NCBI RefSeq assembly: GCF_001905125.1
Contig: NZ_LWLE01000014.1
Location: 78,485 to 142,484, forward strand
DNA from: Streptomyces sp. TSRI0281
GTDB taxonomy: Bacteria; Actinomycetota; Actinomycetes; Streptomycetales; Streptomycetaceae
Direction: 5' to 3'
Length of the DNA: 64,000 nucleotides
A program made the translations under genes and the position numbers. Numbering within the stretch: position 1 is the stretch's first letter; every line of letters begins with the position of its first letter. Shown piece after piece: positions 56,134 through 64,000 of the stretch. The notes below the pieces were generated by a model that was not told where the DNA came from, ran no database searches, and saw nothing but the letters and a program-made list of their open reading frames with translations.

Positions 56134-59082
56134 GTGAGCGAAGTCGCTACCGGAAGTGAGCCGCACGGAGAGGTCCTCGGGCCGGATCATCCGTTGGTGT
56201 GCTCTGAGTTCCCCCACGCACCGCCACTGACAGACACGGCCCCACTCCTGCTTAACACCGGCGACCTCACGTGGGAAGCCGTCGAGCACCTGGTGGCTGC
56301 TCTCGCCTTGAAGGTCGACCAAGCCCGCGAAGCCCGGCTGTTCGGACGCCGTGGGCAGCCACAGCAGGGTATCGACGTCGTCGCGTTCCTTGATTCGGGG
56401 CCGACTTCGGTGTATCAGGCCAAGCGCTACGAGCGCTTTACCGCAGCCGATCTGAGGGACGCGGTAAAGCGCTATATGGAAGGTACACGCCCCTTCGCGG
56501 CCCAGCGCCTGGTCGTGATCACGACTGCGGACGCCTCGGACGTGAAGGTCGTCGAGACATTGGCGGAACTTCGCAAAGCCCACCACAACCTGAAGATCGA
56601 ACTGTGGGACCAGGGGCAACTATCGAACATTCTAAGGGGCTTTCCTGACCTGGTAGTCCGTTTCTTCGGGAGGGCCACTGCGGAGGCTTTCTGCAGGCAC
56701 GAGACCGACCGCGCTCCGGACCGTCCCGGCGCGGCGATCGGCATGTTCACCGATCCGTACGCACTGGATGTCCACCGGGTGATCCAGACCGAAGGCGCGG
56801 CCACCGACGGCCCCCCGGCAGTGCTTCCCGTCTATGTCGGACGCGGCCATGACCACTCACTGGCGAAGGCCATGAGTAGCGCCATCAGCGGCAACAGCGA
56901 GCTCGTCGTCCTCGTCGGTGAATCGTCGTCAGGGAAGACCCGCGCCTGCTGGGAGGCAGTGCAGACCCTGCCCGCAGACTGGCGGCTCTGGCAGCCGATC
57001 GCCCCCAGCCCGGGTGAAGCACTCCTCAGGGGCATGGCTTCCGTAGGTCCGCGGACAGTGCTGTGGCTCGACGATCTCGCTGCTTTCCTGTCAGCCCCGG
57101 GCAGCGAACAGGGGGCTGCCGTAGCCGCTGGTTTGCGGGACCTGCTGAACGATGCGGCCCGCCGGCCCGTCCTGGTCCTGGGCACGCTGTGGCCCACGGA
57201 GTGGGAGAAATTCACCACCCGGCCCGACCCGGGGGAATCCGACCGACACAGGGAAGCCAGGGTCCTCCTCACTGGACGCAGCATTCGCGTCCCCTCGGAG
57301 TTCGACGAGTCGGCGCTGAGCGAGGCGCGGGAGTACGCACGTACCGACACGAGGTTCGCCGAGGCGGTCGAATGCGCCCGTGACGGTCGCATCACGCAGT
57401 ATCTCTCCGCCGCCTTCGCCCTGATGGAACGCTATGCCACCGCTCCGGCGGCTGCCAGAGCGGTCCTACACGCAGCGATGGACGCCCGTCGACTCGGATG
57501 CCGGAAGGAACTCCCGCCCGCGCTGCTAGAGAGGGCCGCCGCTGACTACATGGCCGACGACGAATGGGACGATCTGCCGGACGGATGGTTCGATGACACG
57601 CTGGCGTTCCTCGGTAGACGGTGCCGGGGCGCCACAAGCCCACTCGTGAAGATCCGCCCGCGACCCAGCGCCCCGGCCGAGGTGGAACCGCGTTATCGGC
57701 TGGCGGATTTCCTGGATCAGTTCGGGCGGGTCAGCAGATCGACCATCGGTGCTCCGAACTCATTGTGGGAGGCAGTCGCCGAATTCTCGAACCCAGGTGA
57801 TTACAGTGGCCTCGCCTGGGAAGCCCGAAACCGAGGTCTTTTCCGGCACTCCTTCCGGCTCCACTTCCGCGCGTTGAAGAGCGGGAGCGGGGAGACCTTG
57901 GATTTGGCCGGCGAGCTGATGGAGAGGGCCGGCTGGCACGATCAGGCGCTGCACTGGTACCGCTGCGCGATCGAAGCAGGTGATCACGGGACGCACGCCT
58001 CCCTGATCTCGCTCTCCGGCGCACTCGGCAGAGAACGCGAGGTCATGGACTGGCTGAGAGCCCGTGCCGAAGCAGGCGACGACCTAGCCCTGGAGTACGC
58101 CGCCGAAGACACTCTCGCGAACCGTGGCCAGGGTGAGGCGATGGGCTGGCTTCAGCAGTTCATCGATGAAGGAAACGCCGTCGCACTTTTTTCGGTCGCG
58201 CAGAATGCCGAAGAGAACGGCCGTCAGGGTGAGGCGATCGACTGGTATAGGCGGGCAGCGGAGGCGGGCGACGCAGTTTCGGTGCTTCGATGTGCCCGTC
58301 TCGTGGCAACGGAAAGCGATGCGGAGGAAGCCCTCGACTGGCTTCAGGAGTTGGAACGGCGAGGCGTCAGGGTGTCGCGTGCGAAGGCCGAGGCCCTGAT
58401 CGAAACGGACCGGCCGGTCGAAGCGCTCGCCTGCTACCGGGAGGTCGTAGCCGAAGGTGGCCGCATGGTTTTCGACGCCGCGGCTGACCTGGCGGTCGAA
58501 TGCGAGGGCATGGAAAGGACGATCGAGTGGTTGGAGGCTCACGTGGCCGCCGGATCGATCGTGGCGTCGGCTTCCTTGGTGCGGATCCTGCTGAACGGCG
58601 GACGGACCAAAGAAGCGCTGCGCTGGTGCCGCGAAAATGTTCCGCGGCTGAACATGCCAGCGTTCCTCATAGCGTGCGACCTCTCGCTCGCTGTGGACGG
58701 GTACGAGGCAACGATCGACTGGCTGGCCAAACTCGCGGCATCTGGGAACCCCGGCGCCCTGTGGCGATCGGCCTTCATTCGTACGGAGAACGGTCGCCTA
58801 GAAGAGGCGCTGCAAAGCGCCAGGGAAGCGGCGAGCCGTGGGGTACCGACCGCCCACCAACTCGCAGGTTTCCTCGCCACCCAGGCGGGACGGACGGAGG
58901 AGGCCGTCGACTGCTACCGGCGTGGAGCGCTGACGGGCGAATCTTTCTGCATCGCCGAGTTGGCGGAGGTCCTGGAAGGGCTGGGCAATGAGGACGAAGC
59001 GGATCGTGTCCGCCGCTTCGGGCTCGAACCGAGCGGCCGGACGGCATCCGAGTGGAAACCGGTGAACACACGAGTGTCGTAA
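56134..59082 (+). CDS. Mrr-like nuclease / P-loop NTPase / TPR-Sel1 repeat fusion, putative antiphage STAND protein
   Basis: The 982-residue protein starts at GTG 56134 after GGGGAGGG. Residues about 44-130 look like an Mrr-type PD-(D/E)XK nuclease: LTWEAVEHLVAAL, Asp in QGIDVVAF and Q-x-K in VYQAKRYERF. A P-loop NTPase follows, with VVLVGESSSGKTRACWEAV (about 259) and Walker B RTVLWLDDLAAF (about 310). Residues 560-960 are helical TPR/Sel1-type repeats (EAIDWYRRAAEAGDA, EAVDCYRRGALTGES). Effector, NTPase switch and repeat sensor in this order match Avs-like antiphage proteins, though this one is shorter. It is the only gene of element 2. Confidence 0.82.
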   Translation: MSEVATGSEPHGEVLGPDHPLVCSEFPHAPPLTDTAPLLLNTGDLTWEAVEHLVAALALKVDQAREARLFGRRGQPQQGIDVVAFLDSGPTSVYQAKRYERFTAADLRDAVKRYMEGTRPFAAQRLVVITTADASDVKVVETLAELRKAHHNLKIELWDQGQLSNILRGFPDLVVRFFGRATAEAFCRHETDRAPDRPGAAIGMFTDPYALDVHRVIQTEGAATDGPPAVLPVYVGRGHDHSLAKAMSSAISGNSELVVLVGESSSGKTRACWEAVQTLPADWRLWQPIAPSPGEALLRGMASVGPRTVLWLDDLAAFLSAPGSEQGAAVAAGLRDLLNDAARRPVLVLGTLWPTEWEKFTTRPDPGESDRHREARVLLTGRSIRVPSEFDESALSEAREYARTDTRFAEAVECARDGRITQYLSAAFALMERYATAPAAARAVLHAAMDARRLGCRKELPPALLERAAADYMADDEWDDLPDGWFDDTLAFLGRRCRGATSPLVKIRPRPSAPAEVEPRYRLADFLDQFGRVSRSTIGAPNSLWEAVAEFSNPGDYSGLAWEARNRGLFRHSFRLHFRALKSGSGETLDLAGELMERAGWHDQALHWYRCAIEAGDHGTHASLISLSGALGREREVMDWLRARAEAGDDLALEYAAEDTLANRGQGEAMGWLQQFIDEGNAVALFSVAQNAEENGRQGEAIDWYRRAAEAGDAVSVLRCARLVATESDAEEALDWLQELERRGVRVSRAKAEALIETDRPVEALACYREVVAEGGRMVFDAAADLAVECEGMERTIEWLEAHVAAGSIVASASLVRILLNGGRTKEALRWCRENVPRLNMPAFLIACDLSLAVDGYEATIDWLAKLAASGNPGALWRSAFIRTENGRLEEALQSAREAASRGVPTAHQLAGFLATQAGRTEEAVDCYRRGALTGESFCIAELAEVLEGLGNEDEADRVRRFGLEPSGRTASEWKPVNTRVS

Positions 59083-59220
59083 GGGGTGACCGCTGGCGGG
59101 CGAAGGGTTGCAGTTGGGGTTGCATTCACCCCCGTCCGGACCCGTCCGGACAGGTCCGCCTCGGATACTCCGCTGCCGGTCAGGACGCCTACGAACCCTA
59201 CCGGACCCCCATACGAACAT
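59083..59220. other. Right inner end of element 2, with integrase-arm-like repeat
   Basis: GGTTGCAGTTGGGGTTGCATTCAC-like sequence at 59106-59129 matches the inner right end of element 1 (55557-55580) and the attL arm. CTGCCGGTCAGGAC follows at 59173. This shared layout supports one integrase acting on both ends. Confidence 0.65.
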
Positions 59221-59363
59221 TTGGAAAGCGTGTTGGGGGCAACCCCTCACGAGTTCGAATCTCGTATCCTCCGCCATTGCTCTCACCGGGCAATACGTTG
59301 AAGGGCCCCACCGCTTGCGGTGGGGCCCTTCGGCGTTGGTGGTTGCAGTTTTCGTCGCAGTTG
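59221..59363. other. Right att site, followed by another arm-like repeat
   Basis: TTGGAAAGCG through TCCTCCGCCA is identical to the tRNA-Ser 3' half, and the downstream hairpin (GAAGGGCCCCACCGC stem) is kept. Outside it, GGTTGCAGTTTTCGTCGCAG (59341-59360) resembles the arm repeats found inside attL. That would be expected if a further element begins here. Confidence 0.88.
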
Positions 59364-59384
59364 TTGCCAGCGGACCGCTGGCGC

Positions 59385-60647
59385 CTACCGACCGTTCAGG
59401 AGCTCGCGGCACACGCCGCAGAACATGGCCGCGTCGCGCCCGTACCGGCGCATCAGCTGGTCGCACCCGGCGCACGGCCCCAGCTCCCAGGGCGGGCAGC
59501 CCAGCGCGGCAGCGGCGGCAGCCCGCTCGACGGGCAAGATCAGCGTGGGATTCCGCGACCGATGCGACGGCATCCGAGGCAAGGTGAAGCCGCCGGTCGG
59601 CTGCCCCAAGTCTCGAATGGGCCGTGCTTCGCTGACGAACCAACCCTCCTCACCCGCTCGGCAGTTTCGGTCGATCTCCTGCTCGGCGAAGGTGATCTCG
59701 TCGTCCTCCTCCTGCCCCGGCACCTCTGGAAGAGGAATCTTCTCGCCGACCATCTGCAGCCAGCGCTCGCAGTCGGCCGCCGAGACCCACATGTGCCGCC
59801 CTGCCCGGCCGCTCCCCCGATTGGGCACGTAGACCGGCACGCTCTCCCCCGTCGCGCTCGACAGCACGAGGTCTTCGAGGTGCACCGCCTTCTTCTCCGG
59901 CAGGCACAGGGCAGGCAGGAACCAGTCCGAGTGAACCTCGTCACAGTGGCCGGCGCCATCGGTCAACAGGCAGTGGCGCTCGCTGCTGGCCACGCATTTC
60001 CAGACCTGGAGGTGGCGGTAGCCACCGCGGATCACCATCTCCTTCCCGCCGGCAATCTCCCTCCAGGGCATGTCGTCCACGCGGGCCCAGGGCGCCCGGT
60101 CTATCAAGGAAGCCGTGCGGTCCTTCGCGACCCACAAGGGGGTGATGTTCTGCTGCACGGCGTTGGCCGAGCGACGGTGCACGCTGCTCGGGCTGAGGTG
60201 GTGGTACTGGATCTCCCAGCCGATCCGTATACCTCCGGGGCCGGTGACAAGGGCGTCGGAGATGCTCCGGCGGTTCGCCGTAGGCACCTCGGCATCGGCG
60301 TCCAGGCCATAGCGCAAGGCGGTCTCGACGATCCGCTCCTTCGTGGCCTTGTGCTGCTCGCTCTCCGGCCGGTGTGGCCTTGTGCGTTACCGGCAGGTGC
60401 GAGGCGACGAGCGGCCGGCGGCCCCCGACGCGCCCTCGGCGGATGAACATCCACGGGGATTTGCCGCCCGACTCCGACAGACAGTCGCGGCCGTCATGGT
60501 GCGCAAGGCATTCGAGCAGCTGCGGGTCGCGGTCGGCGACGCTCGCGGTGATCTCCCGCAACAGATCGGGACGCCCGGGTGACCGAGGTCAGACAGTGAC
60601 AGATTGATCTCTAGGCCATATCCGGTGTGCCACACCCCATTTGCCAT
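59385..60647 (-). pseudogene. CoiA-like nuclease-family gene with two frame disruptions
   Basis: Three frames must be joined to read the protein. MANGVWHTGYGLEINLSLSD begins at ATG 60647. After HPGVP one base is missing (about 60578), and the sequence continues as DLLREITASVADRDPQLL to VASHLPVTH. Near 60385 about 10 bp (CACAAGGCCA), also present 20 bp downstream, appear inserted, after which ESEQHKATKERIVETALRYG continues to the stop. The restored 417-residue protein has GGIRIGWEIQYHHLSPSSV, typical of CoiA-like nuclease domains, and a C-terminal C-x2-C..C-x2-C zinc finger (CAGCDQL, FCGVC). It begins right beside the last att site. Confidence 0.75.
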
Positions 60648-60806
60648 TTCTCCACCATAGGAACGGGGGTGACTTTCCAACAGAGTGCGTAGTGGAAGGC
60701 GGCGGCTCGCGCTTCCGCCGGAGGCGTCCGGCCTCGATGGGCCTGATTTCGATCAACTAGCCCTCGCCTGTCGGTGCCCCTGAGTACAGTCCTGGAAGGG
60801 CACTTA
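60648..60806. other. Short spacer between the CoiA-like pseudogene and the IS630 element
   Basis: This 159-bp spacer may contain the original promoter of the CoiA-like gene. I see no gene or clear repeat in it. Confidence 0.4.
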
Positions 60807-61966
60807 CTGCGGCTGAACTCGTGGTGTCGTAGGGGCTGACGGACCTTGATCCCTGCGGTATCACCTGTGCATGCGGTATCCACAGGGTGGCGGCCTGACC
60901 GCCGACCGTCAGGAGTTCCGGGAACAGTTACGGCTGGAGGCGGCCGAGCGGTTCGACCGGGGCGAGTCGAGCACGGTGATTGCGAAAGACCTGCGCGTGA
61001 CTGTGCGGTCGGTGCAGAGGTGGCGCCGAATCTGGGCCGGGGGCGGTTCGCGGGCCTTGCGCTCGAGTGGTCCCGCGTCGTTGCCACGGCTGAACGACGA
61101 GCAGTTCGCGCGGTTGGAGCGTGAGCTGGCCAAGGGGCCGGCCGCGCATGGCTGGGAGGACCAGCGCTGGACCCTGAACCGGGTCAAGACCGTAATCGGC
61201 CGACGGTTCCACCTGACCTACACCATTCAGGGCGTACGGAAACTGCTGCTACGCAATGGCTGGTCCTGCCAAGTGCCGGCCCGCCGAGCGATGGACCGGG
61301 ACGACGACGCGGTCGCAGGGTGGGTCAAGGAGGTGTGGCCCTGCGCGGAAGGCTCGCGGCGGCCCGTGGAGCCTGGCTCGTCTTCGAGGACGAAGCCGGC
61401 TTCTCCATGACGCCGCCGCACGCAAAGACCTGGTCGCCGCGCGGCCGCACTCCAGCAGTCCGGGTCCGTGGCCGCTCCCGCAGACGGATATCCATCGCGG
61501 CGCCGACCTGCTACAAACCCGGCCACCGGTCCCGGCTCATCTACCGGCCCCGCCGCGACGACGGCAACCGTGACGGGCGCAAGAGCTTCTCCTGGCGCGA
61601 TTACCGAGACCTGCTGATCGCCGCGCACCAGCAGCTCGACGGCCCGATCATCCTCATCTGGACAACCTCAACGTCCACAAGGCCGCCGGACTGCGGGAGT
61701 TCGCCGAGACCCGGGACTGGCTGACCATCCACTATCTGCCGCCCTACGCACCCGACCTCAACCCGTCGAAGGCATCTGGTCACTCCTACGGCGCGGCAGG
61801 CTCTCCAACGTCGCCTTCAGCACGCCAGAGCACCTCGTCCGCCGCATCCGACACGGCCTACGCCCCATCCAATACCGCAGTCACCTCATCGACGGCTGCC
61901 TCACCGAAACCGGCCTGACCATCAGACCCGCCTGACGGCAGGGCGACAACACGAGTTCAACCTCAG
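60807..61966 (+). mobile_element. IS630-family insertion sequence, 1,160 bp, flanked by TA
   Basis: Terminal inverted repeats CTGCGGCTGAACTCGTGGTG (left) and the complement of CACGAGTTCAACCTCAG (right) match at most positions. Each end is bordered by TA, the usual IS630 target duplication. A single decayed transposase gene lies inside. Confidence 0.85.
60871..61935 (+). pseudogene. IS630-family transposase, frameshifted
   Basis: The N-terminal part (RFDRGESSTVIAKDLRVTVR) is an HTH, and RSVQRWRRIWAGGG follows. The natural protein changes frame at about 61348 (into GAWLVFEDEAGFSM, holding the first catalytic Asp), at about 61660 (where WDNLNVHKAAGLREF is expected) and at about 61764 (LNPVEGIWSLLRRG, holding the catalytic Glu). 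Each lesion looks like a single missing base. The original protein would be about 355 residues. With three lesions, programmed frameshifting alone cannot explain it, so the copy is probably dead. Confidence 0.85.
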
Positions 61967-61983
61967 TAATCCGTCGATTTCCA

Positions 61984-62970
61984 TTAACTGCCGATATGGG
62001 AAGCTCCATTCTCCACGTCGTCCGGATGCAATGTGGAGTCCTGGATGCCCAATATGTGCATGAGCGACTTGACTGAAACCGCCCTGCTATTGCCAATCCA
62101 GAGCACGCGAAAGGGGAGGGACCCCTTCCTGGCTTTCCTTGATGCATGCGATTCTGAGAAGCCAACGGTACTGGCTGCTTCTTTGAATCCTATATGCTGC
62201 GGTAGGAGGTCGGAAAATCGATAATAAAGATTTCCCCCGTCAACCCAGGAGCGCCCGACCTGCGTGGGGCTAATAGCGGGAGTATGCGTCTCGTTGCGGC
62301 AGCCATCCCGGATTTTACTATGTAGGCACTTCGCATGGCCCATGGCCCCCATTCGTTGCAACAAGGCCCCTATCCGCTCACCGCGAATTCTCTCATCGGC
62401 GTCCGGGTTCCTTACCGTACTCGCATTGATAATTGACGACGCACGCAGAGTGGAATCACCCCAGTGGGTGCCCTCTGAAATCCAAAACTCCACACTATCC
62501 GTACATGTTTCCGAGGATCCGACGTCCACCAGGCTTCGAGCGCGGGCGAAGGCGCGAGTCATCATGTCATCTCGCAGCTTCTTGGAAGGTACGCCGTCTG
62601 CCGTAGACGACCACGCCTCAAGGAGTCCTTCTATTATCGCCGACCTGATGTCGGAAACTTCATAGTGCCACTGTCGTGCCAGTTCTTTCGACCATCCCTC
62701 AAAGTACGGGGTTAGTAAATCCAATGCGATCAGCAGCCATTTCTCTCGCTCCTGTTGATTGCCTTCTCTTGCCAAGGTGACTACTGACTCCCAGAGGCGC
62801 AGGCTTGCTATGGATTTCGATCGATCTAGGCGAACCTGCCTACGAAACATCTGATATGTCGGATGCTTCTTGATTGCACAAACCTGAACATCGCCCACGT
62901 GCGCGCAGATGGGCTCCCCGCCGCAGTTGCGCAGGATTTGTTCAGTGATGATAGCGAAGACATTGGACAT
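61984..62970 (-). CDS. Unknown protein with C-terminal helix-turn-helix
   Basis: The 328-residue protein starts at ATG 62970 (MSNVFAIITEQIL) after GAGGGGAAAATC; a longer open frame to 63171 lacks an RBS. Residues about 60-150 are helical and loosely recall a sigma-70 region 2 (LLTPYFEGWSKELARQWHYE, IRSAIIEGLLEAW). The end holds an HTH of excisionase type (FKEAASTVGFSESHASRKAR, FRVLWIGNSRAVSVKSLM). Several Cys and His residues are scattered (GHAKCLHSKIRDGC). GC content is clearly below that of its neighbours, which suggests transfer. Function is unknown; a DNA-binding regulator is possible. Confidence 0.6.
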   Translation of the reverse strand: MSNVFAIITEQILRNCGGEPICAHVGDVQVCAIKKHPTYQMFRRQVRLDRSKSIASLRLWESVVTLAREGNQQEREKWLLIALDLLTPYFEGWSKELARQWHYEVSDIRSAIIEGLLEAWSSTADGVPSKKLRDDMMTRAFARARSLVDVGSSETCTDSVEFWISEGTHWGDSTLRASSIINASTVRNPDADERIRGERIGALLQRMGAMGHAKCLHSKIRDGCRNETHTPAISPTQVGRSWVDGGNLYYRFSDLLPQHIGFKEAASTVGFSESHASRKARKGSLPFRVLWIGNSRAVSVKSLMHILGIQDSTLHPDDVENGASHIGS

Positions 62971-63289
62971 GATTTTCCCCTCATGAAGCCAGATCTGGCC
63001 CAAGAAAAATGATGAGGGAGCCCGCTGCTCTTTCACGCTTTCTGCCCTGATCTGACCCAATCGAGTGAATCTGGGTTTGACTGCCCGGTGAGATTTGGGG
63101 TATTGGTGCGAGGTCGTCGCACTCGGCAGGTGGCCTGTCCGGGTTGCAGGGCGGGAGCTTGTGAACGGCAAGCCTGTTGGGACACTTCGATCAGAAGCGT
63201 CGCCTCTGGAGAACTGAGCTGCGGCTAGTCAAGCGGTGCACCTGCGGCGGGGCCCTCACTCAGTATGCGAATCCGCCGCATCGCCTCTG
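62971..63289. other. Intergenic region upstream of the unknown HTH gene
   Basis: The gap probably holds the promoter of the leftward gene. An open frame continues from 62970 to 63171 but has no start signal. I see no other feature. Confidence 0.35.
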
Positions 63290-63490
63290 TCAGCCCGAAG
63301 GTGTTCTGAAGGTCACCGCAGGCGCGGCCTTTCTGAACGCGGCGGTGGTGATCGTGGCGTTGATGTTGACCACAATCCAAGCCGTGTGCCGCTTGTTCGC
63401 CACAGCAAACCAGGGGGACCCGCCCGGCTGCGGGTGCGGCAGGCCCCATATGTTTCGGCACACCCATTCCCGTGCCCCCGCGAGCTTCAT
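63290..63490 (-). CDS. Possible small protein or gene fragment
   Basis: From ATG 63490 (MKLAGAREWVCRNIWGLPHP) a 66-residue frame runs to 63290. Its composition (GGSPWFAVANKRHTAWIVVN) looks more protein-like than the overlapping frames, but no RBS stands out and I know no relatives. It may be a remnant. Confidence 0.3.
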   Translation of the reverse strand: MKLAGAREWVCRNIWGLPHPQPGGSPWFAVANKRHTAWIVVNINATITTAAFRKAAPAVTFRTPSG

Positions 63491-63525
63491 TGGCGTCGAA
63501 GGCCGACTAGGCATGGAGCACGATG

Positions 63526-63951
63526 GAATCCGGCTCTTATCGAGCGGCCCTGATCGACCAGGCGCCCCGGGGCAGGGGCGGCGATACGTCCTGGAGGGAG
63601 ATCGCCAGCGGCAGCGAGATAGTCATCCGCGACTGTTACCGGCATCTTCAGGTCTGGCGTTGCCTGTCGAGCAGCGCGCCTCACTGTCCCGACACCGACA
63701 CCGGGGCAGCAGGCCATTGTGGCGCGATTCACGCCGAGTGGTTCCTCCCAGCGCTCTGCGATCCACCGAAGCTTTCGTTCCGCGTCGAGGACCTCGTCCT
63801 CACCAGCGCGGTCGGGGGCAGCGTGTCGGTCTTTGTGCCAAGCCGCGGTGGCGGCTGGGCCGGCCGCCACATGCGGTTCCCCGCACAGGGTGCCGGAGCA
63901 GGAGGTCGATGACGAGATCACCTTCTCGGAACAGGAGGTCGACTTGTCAAT
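63526..63951 (+). pseudogene. Internal fragment of a second CoiA-like gene
   Basis: SYRAALIDQAPRGRGGDTSW, REIASGSEIVIRDCYRHLQ and EWFLPALCDPPK align with the central part of the CoiA-like pseudogene at 59.4-60.6 kb. After GRHMRF the frame shifts and continues in another frame as VDDEITFSEQEVDLS. Neither N-terminus nor zinc-finger end is present in the window. It lies in the opposite orientation to the first copy. Confidence 0.7.
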
Positions 63952-64000
63952 CCCCTCGACCTGTGGAGTCCTTCCTATGCAGCCAGCTTCGGGGTGAGGC

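Noticed and set aside
59052..60446. A 464-residue plus-strand frame running through the last att site
   Set aside because: It crosses the tRNA-derived repeat and lies antisense to the CoiA-like pseudogene, whose family resemblance is strong.
60871..61935. Programmed frameshifting in the IS630 transposase
   Set aside because: Three separate shifts are needed and each looks like a lost base; known programmed cases use one.

Overview
This window looks like a Streptomyces chromosome: very high GC with GTG starts, an Lsr2 nucleoid protein, a purLQS/purC/purD set scattered on the minus strand, and the dnaX-ffs-tRNA-Ser order. It divides into a core half (1-19.7 kb) and an accessory half (19.7-64 kb) that begins exactly at a tRNA-Ser gene.

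Core region. Minus-strand genes include a mycothiol-dependent-isomerase-like protein (cut by the window edge), an M23 peptidase, an ArsR-like regulator with a perfect palindrome at its promoter, the purS-purQ-purL operon, purC, an N,N-dimethylformamidase-like protein, a membrane protein resembling an inactivated M48 protease, purD, dnaX and the SRP RNA. Plus-strand genes are lsr2, three tRNA-Gly genes (one with a very unusual D loop and T arm), and an ABC exporter with a DesKR-like two-component system.

Accessory region. The 3' half of tRNA-Ser(GGA) plus its terminator is repeated near 55.7 kb and near 59.2 kb, giving three att sites. Element 1 (about 19.69-55.8 kb) has an integrase, excisionase, XRE regulator, DUF3631 ATPase, DUF2637 membrane protein, MobC and relaxase. 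It has no visible TraB/FtsK or type IV secretion genes, so it reads as an integrative mobilizable element. Its cargo is an HNH nuclease at the left end, an IS5-family IS with a deleted derivative and a remnant, a frameshifted gene of unknown function, a GNAT enzyme, a complete FxLD-type class I lanthipeptide cluster (32.8-42.2 kb), a four-gene pPIWI-RE operon (42.2-51.1 kb: RecB-like nuclease, zinc-finger protein, DinG-like Fe-S helicase, PIWI/RNase H protein) with a divergent serine/threonine kinase, and a SARP-type STAND regulator next to a small basic protein.

Element 2 (55.7-59.3 kb) carries only a MITE and one large gene encoding an Mrr-like nuclease, a P-loop NTPase and TPR/Sel1-like repeats. 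This layout resembles known antiphage STAND proteins. With att sites at both ends and no integrase, it fits a cis-mobilizable element accreted next to element 1.

Right of the last att site (59.3-64 kb) the DNA is decayed accessory material: a doubly disrupted CoiA-like gene, a frameshifted IS630-family element, an unknown low-GC gene and a second CoiA-like fragment. Integrase-arm-like repeats just right of the last att site suggest that a third accreted element starts there.
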